Positions 20,881 through 29,656 of a stretch of DNA of 64,000 nucleotides are shown here, in pieces. Source of the DNA: Paulinella micropora (Eukaryota > Cercozoa > Imbricatea > Euglyphida); contig BJOX01000029.1 in the NCBI GenBank assembly GCA_009731375.1, positions 1,304,931 through 1,368,930 on the forward strand. Reading direction: 5' to 3'. The notes beneath the pieces were generated by a model. It searched no databases. It was not told where the DNA came from and worked only from the letters and a program-made list of their open reading frames with translations. Both the position numbers and the translations under genes were made by a program. How positions within the stretch are numbered: position 1 is the first letter of the stretch; the number at the start of each line of letters is the position of its first letter.

Positions 20881-23805
20881 TTAGTTAATCTTCCCCTNNN
20901 NNNNNNNCCCCATTACTAATATGTCACTCTCGTTGATGTGGATGGGGTGTTTGAGTATTACTAACTGTCCGTTTTGGTGGATGACTGATCTGTTGTGTCT
21001 GTGGTCCATCTGTCCTGTAGAGACTATACTAACTGGTAAGGCAGTGTCGAGTAACATCTTCTTTTCTACTGCTCTAGGCCTTCCTTTCCCATCTATCACA
21101 GTCAGCCTAGCTCTTTCTGACTTACTCAACTCCCTTTCTCCATTACCTGTTAGTAGTTCTACCGGGTCTATCTCATCGACATCCATCAATCTGTCTTCCC
21201 TGCATGATATGTCTGTGCTTGCTCCACTATCCTGTACTGTCATGTCTCTCTTTTTCATCACTCTTTTTCTCACATGTATCAGTACACGCTCTGTCTCTCC
21301 TTCTGTCTCTGTCTCTGTTTCTAGTTCACCCTCAGAGACTCCTCTACCCTCACCTTCTCCCTCTTCTGTGAGTTGTGGAGGTGTAGTGATGGGACTCTGT
21401 CTGACTGCTCTCTCCAAGTACACTCCTTCTATTGCTCTTACTATGTCAGTCAAAAAGTCATCTCTCTCTAGCTCGCCACTCACGACACGCATCACTTCTC
21501 CATTCATTCCCCTCACGCACTCATTCATCAACGTTTTAGCTATTTCATTTATATCTTTGAAGGTTATGACGGGAGGGTTGATGGGTTGCGTGTTTGTTGT
21601 TTGTGTTGGTGGGAGTGCTGTGATTTGTCTAGAACTAGCGATTTGAAGTTGTTGTGAGGTGGGACCTATTTGGTTGCCAAACTTGTTGACAGAAGTGGGC
21701 CCAAGTCGTTGCTCTCCCTCATCCACTCCACTCTCTTCTCTCCCTTCTCTGCTCTGGCCGGTCCGCTGACTAGAAAATGGATTATGTTTGCGTGGTTGTT
21801 GCGGAATATTTTGCGAGACTTGTGGACTTGCGGAAATTTTGGTTTCACGTAAAGTTTCAAATTCCCCGAAAACGAGTCTTTGCGAAATTTGATGAGACTT
21901 TTCCAATGCCGCAGCTTTAAGACCTCGTTCGTCTGGGTAGTAAGGAGATTTGGGGGGACGCAACACGGGACTTACCGACAAATCCAACTCCGGATAATCT
22001 GGGTCTTGTGTGGCGTGATATCCGCAGTACCTCGCATAAGATAATCGTTTCGCGTGATTTGATAAGCTCCCTTTCCCTTTTGATTTTTCAACGGAAACAT
22101 TACACGGTTTTTTGCGTCTGTTTGTTCCGGCACATTTCGTGTCAGGCGTGACTCCGTAAGAACTCTCAAGCCTCAAAGGAGTTTCGTTAGGGTTAGGGGT
22201 GACTGGGGAACATCGTGGGGTGGCGGATACTAACCGCTCTTCCTTGCCTTCTCCCCGTAGTGAGGAGGGACCTCGTAGGGTGGCCGATACTAACCGCACT
22301 TCCCGTCCTTCTCCACTCTCACTATGTCTATTCCCTACCCTAGGTGTAGTCTTTGTATCGTTCAAAAGGGCTTGGGGACTTGTAGATTTGTGAGGAGGTG
22401 AGCTTGCTTGCTCGTCATCTCTTTCTCTTTCCTCATCATCATCGCTCTTATCATAAGTGTTCCCCATATGGATTAAAGCAACGTTTGTATCAGAGTCACT
22501 TTGTTCGTCTTCGTTTTTGTTGTTGCCGGTTGTTATCAAAGTGAGTGCTTTCTTTTTCTTATGAAAGGGTTTCTTTTTGTTTTTGTAATTGTTCTTTTGT
22601 TCGTTCTTTTCTTGTTCCGTGCCTTTGTCTTCCGTTTGATTCCGTTTTAATTTTCCTTCTTTGCGGAACTTTTCCGAAATCACCGGACAATATCTCATGG
22701 TATGGCCTTTGGCATCACATCCGAAACTCGTGACTCTGAGTGTCCAGTTTGGAGCTGTCTTTGGTCCCGGTTTATTGTCTCCCCTTTTCCCTTTATTATC
22801 CATCAGGAGATTTGTCTCTTGCCGCTGCTTGCCATCCCGAGATTTCTTGTAGTTATCTTTGCGGATTTGAGCTTTTCTCTCACGGAAATTGTTACGTCTT
22901 TCTTTTTCTTCCCACATTAACCATCTTTCCTTAGATGCTTCGCATAGTTCCGAGAAATTTGGTCTTAGTCTGGCCGGGAGATCGTAGTGGTCCACCTGAA
23001 ATTTATCCCCGAAAGCTGGATGGTAGCACAATTTCTTAAATAGCTTTCTCTTTGCTTCTTCATCAGAAAATGGCACCCCACGTAAACTTTCAAGCTGGAT
23101 TTTCTTTGCGAGAAATTCATTTAGCCAGTCTACATACCTCTGACCTGCCCTTGGCCTCGTTCTCTCAAACTCTTCCTCTAACATGTACCTACCTGCTCCG
23201 GAAATGCCTCCCCATTGATCTCTTACTACTATCAACTCTTCAATGGGTCCTTTCGTCTTCTGTGTTCGCAGGAAATTAGATACATTGTCTTTGGAAAAAG
23301 CCACAGACAGACATAACTGCAAAGTTTTCATCCTTTCATAATATTTCTTCTCTTTGCGGATAGCTGTCTTTCTTCCTGTGTGTTGTTTCATACTTTGTCT
23401 TTTCTTTTTCCTCGCTTCTTTCTCTTTCCACTCTCTCTTTTTTTCTGCTGTCATTTTATCCCAACCTTCTGGCTGTTTGTGATCTTCTTTCATTGTCTGG
23501 GGTCTCTGTCTTCCTCTCTGAGAGGTGTCTGACTCTTCATCTTCCTCACTATCACGTATGGGCGTGTCGGGCTCTTCTAAGTCTTCTGCCGTCTTAGCCC
23601 TTGCTTCATCGTAAGGAAAATCCCTTTTGGCTTTAGCTGGGTCGGCTAATGCCACAGATACCATCTCTGCCACGTGGACAGATATCCCCTGCATGTGCTT
23701 CTGAAACTTGCTTGACCAAGGCCAAAAGCTATGGTCGTTGCCCTCGAATATGGGCAATTGACTCAATACGTGCTTCGGCACGCTTGCTTCCTTGTCAAGG
23801 TTCAT
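20881..23805 (-). CDS. Copia Gag and protease
   Basis: Reads from the ATG at 23805 (the frame also extends a little upstream). The N-terminal third contains FEGNDHSFWPWSSKFQKHMQ, a copia Gag start. A degenerate zinc knuckle follows (FGCDAKGHTMRYC): the first Cys of the usual CxxC is a Ser. A very long disordered part rich in Lys, Glu, Ser and Pro contains a short internal duplication (two RLVSAT units). The protease is marked by VQDSGASTDISC with the catalytic DSGA. A 10-base gap (20898-20907) falls near the end. At over 970 codons it is longer than most copia Gag-protease units because of the disordered insert. Confidence 0.8.
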   Translation of the reverse strand: MNLDKEASVPKHVLSQLPIFEGNDHSFWPWSSKFQKHMQGISVHVAEMVSVALADPAKAKRDFPYDEARAKTAEDLEEPDTPIRDSEEDEESDTSQRGRQRPQTMKEDHKQPEGWDKMTAEKKREWKEKEARKKKRQSMKQHTGRKTAIRKEKKYYERMKTLQLCLSVAFSKDNVSNFLRTQKTKGPIEELIVVRDQWGGISGAGRYMLEEEFERTRPRAGQRYVDWLNEFLAKKIQLESLRGVPFSDEEAKRKLFKKLCYHPAFGDKFQVDHYDLPARLRPNFSELCEASKERWLMWEEKERRNNFRERKAQIRKDNYKKSRDGKQRQETNLLMDNKGKRGDNKPGPKTAPNWTLRVTSFGCDAKGHTMRYCPVISEKFRKEGKLKRNQTEDKGTEQEKNEQKNNYKNKKKPFHKKKKALTLITTGNNKNEDEQSDSDTNVALIHMGNTYDKSDDDEERERDDEQASSPPHKSTSPQALLNDTKTTPRVGNRHSESGEGREVRLVSATLRGPSSLRGEGKEERLVSATPRCSPVTPNPNETPLRLESSYGVTPDTKCAGTNRRKKPCNVSVEKSKGKGSLSNHAKRLSYARYCGYHATQDPDYPELDLSVSPVLRPPKSPYYPDERGLKAAALEKSHQISQRLVFGEFETLRETKISASPQVSQNIPQQPRKHNPFSSQRTGQSREGREESGVDEGEQRLGPTSVNKFGNQIGPTSQQLQIASSRQITALPPTQTTNTQPINPPVITFKDINEIAKTLMNECVRGMNGEVMRVVSGELERDDFLTDIVRAIEGVYLERAVRQSPITTPPQLTEEGEGEGRGVSEGELETETETEGETERVLIHVRKRVMKKRDMTVQDSGASTDISCREDRLMDVDEIDPVELLTGNGERELSKSERARLTVIDGKGRPRAVEKKMLLDTALPVSIVSTGQMDHRHNRSVIHQNGQLVILKHPIHINESDILVMGXXXXGKIN

Positions 23806-23809
23806 AACC

Positions 23810-24118
23810 AAAGTAATCTATCACTCAAACGCAGAGTTTAGGGAAGCTACCCCGCTAATGGTAAAGAATAACAGAAGAAAAGACTTTTAATGACTTTGGG
23901 TCACACAAAATGTGGTGACCTTAACAGAATGGTAATACTCATTTGATTATAGGCATTCCAGACTATGATTCGCGAATACTCTAGAACTTGAAGTGTCCTT
24001 GTCAGTAATAAAGGTATTAATAACTGTCCAGCCTATGAACCTGCCTATGACTAAGACTATCCAAATTACATGTAAATTGACTAGGTGGAGTAACGGGTAT
24101 TAATAGTACATTACAACG
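23810..24118 (-). repeat. 5' LTR of copia element 1
   Basis: Matches 16506-16819. It should contain the promoter of the element, read leftwards. Confidence 0.85.
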
Positions 24119-24124
24119 ATTTAC

Positions 24125-24475
24125 CTATCAATAATTATGACTGTGGACCGGAAAAACTGCTGTCACGAGGAGGCGATGTCATTTTAAAATAGTTGTGTTT
24201 TTACGACCAAACTATCAAATCTTTACTAAGTATATGAGTCATAATAGCAAATAAATAACATTATTAATACAATATTAATAATTTACAACATAATTATTGA
24301 ATAAATCAAATATTCAACGGTAACTATATTATGAAATAATATTAATCAGAATTGAATATTCTATTTAATAATTATCAGACTGAGCACCGGCCTTAACGAC
24401 CAGCCAAACAGACATACCGTTGATATTCATAAATCACCCTTTTTGACATGTTCGTTAGATTCAAGAGTCTCCTCT
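24125..24475. other. A/T-rich spacer between the two copia elements
   Basis: No gene or repeat recognised, only A/T-rich sequence. The last five bases (CCTCT, 24471-24475) form the left target duplication of element 2. Confidence 0.5.
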
Positions 24476-24507
24476 CATCTGACAATTAATTAGACCCTTC
24501 CTCCTCA

Positions 24508-26144
24508 TATGTAGGTTCTAGTGGTCATTAGAGCCCCTATCAACTTCGCAGCGAATGATCTCCGATGATTCAATATTCAAGATTTTGAGGTGCTGTCTGC
24601 GCAGAATTCAATGTTTTTACTGGGAATGGTCTCAAGTTCCGATATTAAGGTTTTCAGTTCATATAAGCTATCGCTGTGATCTGGTGGTATGTTCTGAATC
24701 TTGACAAAGTAGTTTTCGACCTATGTTTTCCTAGTTTTTGTTTTATACCGTACTTCTCTGCAAAAACCCGGCTCTGGCAGGATTGCTCAACATAACATTT
24801 GAATTCATTTGTGCACTTGTGCGTAAAAATGAGTGCAGAGTGCATGCAAACAGCATTTTTCAGTTAAAAACACCATACTTGCTATGTCGTGAAATGTGAA
24901 AATAGAAGTCGATAATAAGAATTTCAAATACAGGAAAGACCATGTTTTCCGATTAAAACACTTGTGTCATGGTTGCTGGTGCTTGAAACAACGTGGTTTG
25001 AACAAACATTAACTGTGAACACATGGACCTCCGACATGATTTTGGTGGCGCGGCCCGTGAAATTTCTGTGGCAATATTTGACAAGACCATGCCGATTCCC
25101 GGAGAAGAAACCAGAAAAATTTCCAAAAAATATTTGACCAGACAGCCCTATCGACATACGTAGCCTTTGAAGTGAAGGCCGCACTAAATTTTTTTTATTT
25201 GACGGTTTTTTCGGGGTCGTGATTGGTAAAAGTCGTGTCTAGAGAGGGTTTTGTGTTTTTTTTCTGTGTATTTCTCATGCATACTTTCACGTCCCGTGGT
25301 CTTGTGCAGTCGTTCCAAACGTTGTGCCCATGCTGTCTGCAAAATGGTGTGTTGCAAACTTATCTGTAGCATGTGTTCTTCTTTCTTCCCTGAAGCACTT
25401 TTTTGCTCCTGTCCTGTATCAATCCTATATGTGTTGTGTGTGCTTTTCTGGGAATGTAATTGCTGAATCTATTCACAATCACATGGTCTTTGTTTTGCAT
25501 ATGTTCAACTCCTGCTCCTTTCTTGTAACCCTGCTGTTGGTGATCTGTTCTGGGCTCCAGACAGGCTAAAAAAATCGTAATTAAAATCTTTACAGATTTT
25601 CAATTTTTCTGCACTTTCTGCACAAAATGTTTTTATTAAATAGTCTCTTTGATTTCCTTCACTTTCTGTACTAGTGCCGGCCTTGTATTTAAATCAAAAA
25701 ATTTTTGAGTGAGTGCCTTATGTCCTACTTTTGCTGGCTTTGGCCGGTTTGTTTACAGGCTTAAGGTTACTTTTTTGTAAAAAAACTTTGTACATTTAAT
25801 TATAAGCATACAGAGAAAGATATTATATAAAAAATTATTGAAGAGCATACCGGGGAACATATGAAAACTGACTCTGATTTTTGGTCATCACAAGCACCAT
25901 TTTTTCAGGTGGCAAGGTGGCAAGTTTTTTCCAGTGGGGGGTGTGCAAATTAGTTGGGAAAAAGCGGTGGGCGACGGGAAATCAATTGGTTTGAAGTCAG
26001 TTTTTACTATTTTTCAATGATTCTTTCATTAAATTAAATGTTTTTACTTATAGTTTTCGAGGGTACAATTTTCATATGATAAAGTTTAACGGATCTATGT
26101 TTATTATGCTAACGACCACTCGCCCATAGGAGAACTTGCATATG
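24508..26144. mobile_element. DNA-transposon-like insertion in the left LTR
   Basis: Comparison with the intact right LTR shows the left LTR is interrupted after CCTCCTCA and resumes at TCAGTTATAG. The inserted 1.6 kb begins (CA)TATGTAGGTTCT and ends AGAACTTGCATATG, which are inverted repeats of about 14 bases (12 matching), with TCA on both sides as a possible 3-bp target duplication. The interior has no transposase I can recognise, only short unconvincing open frames, so it looks like a non-autonomous element. Confidence 0.7.
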
Positions 26145-26466
26145 TCAGTTATAGCCGTATTGCTATTCTATATATTAGCAATACCTTTACCGTTAGTAGT
26201 ATTATTAGTTATTAATACAGTCAATTAGAGTACCTTTTCTGGTACTGGTGGCGACAGCCTTTTACCATTACCTTTATTACACATATCAGGACGCTTCGTG
26301 AGTCAATTTCTGGAGGTACATCTTTTGTGTGACGTCGTCAGTTAGACTGGCGGGAATTATTCAGTATTGTTAAATTTCTTCTGCGTAGGAAGTCGTGGCC
26401 GGTAGGAGGGGGACGCCCCGAGTGCCGGTTACCGTTGGAAGAAGTCGCGAGGGTTCTTGCTCATTG

Positions 26467-27384
26467 GGTTATCGAGCCTTGCAGTGTTGTCTGTGCAACG
26501 GATCGCAGAGGAGAACCTTCGTTCAAGGGGTGTTGGGGTCTACCTTAAGTGACCCCCGTCAGGAAAGTGAGCATTTCAAATTTGTGTGCCTACAGCTGAT
26601 CACTGTAGACACTACCCACGCTCTGTTCTGCTTGTGTGCAGTGTAAGGGCAAGGTGGGTGGCAAGAGGGACAAGACTCACAGACAGAGGGTGGCCTCGGA
26701 TCGTTCAGGTTGAGCGAGAGGGGGGGGGGGGGGGGGGNNNNNNNNNNTGTGCTGAACGTGTTTGTTTCCTTGCGGCGGAGGCTGCTAGAAGGACACACGG
26801 GCATACCGTTTGTTGTGCTCTCTACGGCTTACAGCCAAGGGTGTGTTGAACGTGTTTGTCTCCTTGCTAAGAAGGACACACGGGCACACCAGTTTGTCTG
26901 TGACGTGGCCAGTCGGTACAGCTGGTGAGGAGAGCTGTGAGCAAAAGGGGGCACAGAGAAAAGTGACTGTTTAGGTGGTTGTACGAAAACAACTACATAT
27001 CTTCGTAGGTTGAAGAACTGACTTTGCAAATAGGACTCCTTGTAGGTGGAAGGCTATCATAAGTGGTAGCTGAGGTAGCCTCTGTGTAGTCTGAGCAATA
27101 GAGTCAGTGGTTGCACACGTAGGTGAAGAGAGAGAGCATAAAGGGAGGTGCGGACAAGAAAACACTATTCTGTGTAGTGTGTGTGTGTGAGTCTGATAGT
27201 GTCCTCTGTAGGGTCCTCTCTGTGTGGGCGTGTGTGTGGTTGCTTGCCTGTGTCTGTGCCATCAGAACAGCGTGAGCAAGGTGTGACTCTATCTCTATTT
27301 TACAAGTAGAGAGCATAGCTGAGTGCTGTGCGAGTGAGTGTGTAAGGTGAGTGTGTGTCTGGTCAAGACCGACGGTAGTCCGAC
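26467..27384 (+). other. Leader of copia element 2
   Basis: Untranslated region between the primer-binding site and gag. It holds a G run with a 10-base gap (26738-26747) and an internal repeat (GTGTTTGTYTCCTTGC at about 26758 and 26842, each followed by an ACACACGGGCA motif). Confidence 0.65.
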
Positions 27385-29647
27385 ATGGCTGCCAGTAAGA
27401 CAGACAACAAGATCACATTCACGGGCAAGGAAGCGTGGATCTTGCTGCATAGACAGGTTGTTCAAAGCTGCAATGCTAAGGCTCCTAAGGAGGTACTGCA
27501 AGGTGCAGCCGCCCACAAGCAATACGTGCATCGTGAAAACGTCCTAGGCATACAGCTTAAGGGTAGGGAGGTACCGGCTTTCATCCTAGCTTGGGAGGAG
27601 GTAGCGGAGTTGAGCAGTTGGGCAGACTTAGACGAGGAAGTAGTGAGGGAATACTTTGAGGATAAGACCAAGGGTCATACTCGCCTGTGGCCTATGCCCA
27701 AGACCAAAACGGCTACTCAAAGCTTAGATGAGGCGTTAGAGGTAGGTGAAGGACAGAAAACCCCAATCAAGCGTTACAAACCGGTATTCACCAGCCCGAA
27801 GGAGGACCAAGCTACTGAGACCGAAGAAGAAAGGAGGAGGTAGATGACGACCGTAACACTCCTGAACTCTACTCTAGTGGGTATGCTAGCACTGACAAAC
27901 CTAGGCTGTCAACTGGCAAGGGCTCAGACTTAGAGGGCGGCAGCAAGAGTGGGGCCTCCCGAGGACAGACGGACCCCTCTAAGGTCAAAACCCCAATAGG
28001 GGGTGCTGATCGTGCTAGCGCACTGACACGACAGGTGATGGCCTATGAACGCTAGTGTACTTGCTGAGATGAGCAAGCAAAAGGAGAGAGTGTTCAACAT
28101 CATCTATAACATGCTCGGTGGTGAGGCGAAGAGTCTAGTGCGTGACTTAGCTGACCCGGACAAGCTAACCTTCGGTCAGAACCCTAAAGCTCTGTGGGAC
28201 AGACTGCTAGCCCGGTACAAGAAAGCTGACCCCTCTGACGTTCAGGATAAGGTGAAGGAACTGAATGACTTCCTCTTTACCAGTAGGCAACAGTACGTTG
28301 GTCAGTGTGTTGACTTGAACGCTAGGCGTGACTGGTTGGCTGACTATGGTCAAGCCCCAACCGATGACCGGATGCAACAAATAGTGAAGGACGCATTAGT
28401 GGGCCCGAAGCAATCGGACTCTAGGTAAGGAAAGCTTGGCAAGTCTGGGTTGAAATGGCCGAACTGCATCGCAAGCAGTTCAAGTGGAACTTCGACGCTT
28501 GGTGGAAGTTTGTGCAAGATCGTGCCCTTGAGCTAGACAAAAATTTGACCGGGCCAAGTGACTAGCTCCACGGAAAAGGGTTTGGCAGCTCGCAAGGCCG
28601 GGAAAGGGAAGACCAAGGACGAATGCTGGCTCTTCAGCAAGGAAGGCAAATGCAGTCGTGGGGCCTCGTGCCGCTATCTCCATGTTGGAGGGAAAGTGAG
28701 AGGGGTGTGTTTCCTGTGGGACAAGCAGGGGGAGTGCTGATGGGCCGACAAATGTCTGTTTGAGCATGATCCCGCTAAAGCCAAGAAGTCCCCTCCCAAA
28801 CCAGCCGACACTCCCAAGGTGGAGAACAACAAGAAGAGCGAGAAGAGCAAAGGGCCAAAGTGCTTTAACTGCTTTGAAAAGGGGCACATCGCCAGTAAGT
28901 GCAGCAAGAAGTGCCAATTGTGTGGCGGGCAAGCACAAGTTGAGCAAGTGCTCGGACAAAGGCCGGAAGGAGAAGGGTGAGGCAGCAAAGGGCTCTGACG
29001 GGGACAGTGATAGCGATGACTCCGAGGATGAGGAGCCAGGTGTGGCCTTAGCCCAGATGGTAAAGTTCCTAACCGGCAAGTCGAAAGACAAAGCCCTCAT
29101 GGCTAAACCCGGGGGTGCAAACCTTCCTGAACCGATCGTACCACCGGAGGACGAGAACAGCCTAGAAATCTTGCTTGAGGACGACGCAGACATAGATAAG
29201 CTGAATGAGGGTCGGTGCCATGGAGTAGCGGAAGGAAAGCGCCGATGCGTAGCAAGCTTGAAGGACCTTGAGTCTCATTTCAATAGCATGAGGATCAAGG
29301 CAGCTACCCTCATAGATAGCAACTACTGCGTTGAGCATCAGTACCAGCGAGCCAAGCAAGAGAGGGACAACGCCTTGCGTCTGTGGGCAGCCGACATGGC
29401 TAGACGGGATCACCTACCTCTAATGTGCGAGATGGGAGAGCGCGGGTTAGAAGCCCAGATCAAAAGTGGAAGCCATCCCCTGATGGTGGAGGCCATGGTG
29501 CGACACGAAGCTGCGAAGCGGGGCATCCCGTGGAACCGTTCCCTCTTGCCCATCATCCATTATGCGAAGCCTCGTGAACCCGGACAGTTTACCGAGTGGA
29601 TCGTCAACCGTCAACCGGTAACGTGGGAGGCGTCAGGTTTTCCCTAA
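27385..29647 (+). pseudogene. Copia Gag with two CCCH fingers and two CCHC knuckles, frameshifted
   Basis: The start (MAASKTDNKITFTGKEAW) and the segment IIYNMLGGEAKSLV, then ALWDRLLARY, are copia Gag capsid features. Frames change near 27835, 28040, 28430 and 28925. Downstream, CWLFSKEGKCSRGASCRYLH (28624-28683) and a second unit starting CFLWDKQGEC and ending CLFEH (28708-28767) each fit C-x8-C-x5-C-x3-H, the CCCH finger pattern. A TGA at 28738-28740 lies in a spacer position of the second finger. Then CFNCFEKGHIASKC (28861-28902) and CQLCGG...KHKLSKC (28912-28951, one extra base) are retroviral-type zinc knuckles. Gag packages element RNA. A CCCH pair beside CCHC knuckles is unusual for a retrotransposon Gag. 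Confidence 0.75.
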
Positions 29648-29656
29648 TGGCGAAAG

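Larger units (their letters stand above)
16506..24118 (-). mobile_element. Ty1/copia LTR retrotransposon 1
   Basis: LTRs of about 310 bp at 16506-16819 and 23810-24118 differ by a handful of changes, including a 2-bp and a 3-bp indel. ATTTAC lies immediately outside both ends (16500-16505 and 24119-24124), a good target-site duplication. Read on the minus strand, a primer-binding site starting TGGTTATGAACC directly follows the 5' LTR and overlaps the first gag codons, and a purine tract AAGGGGGAG directly precedes the 3' LTR. The order gag, protease, integrase, RT, RNase H identifies the copia superfamily. Frameshifts and a stop in RNase H suggest this copy cannot move by itself. Confidence 0.9.

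Noticed and set aside
17431-28740. Variant genetic code (TAA or TGA read as an amino acid)
   Set aside because: In-frame stops occur only in decayed retroelements; the ROCO gene and the minus-strand gene end normally on TAA and have no internal stops.
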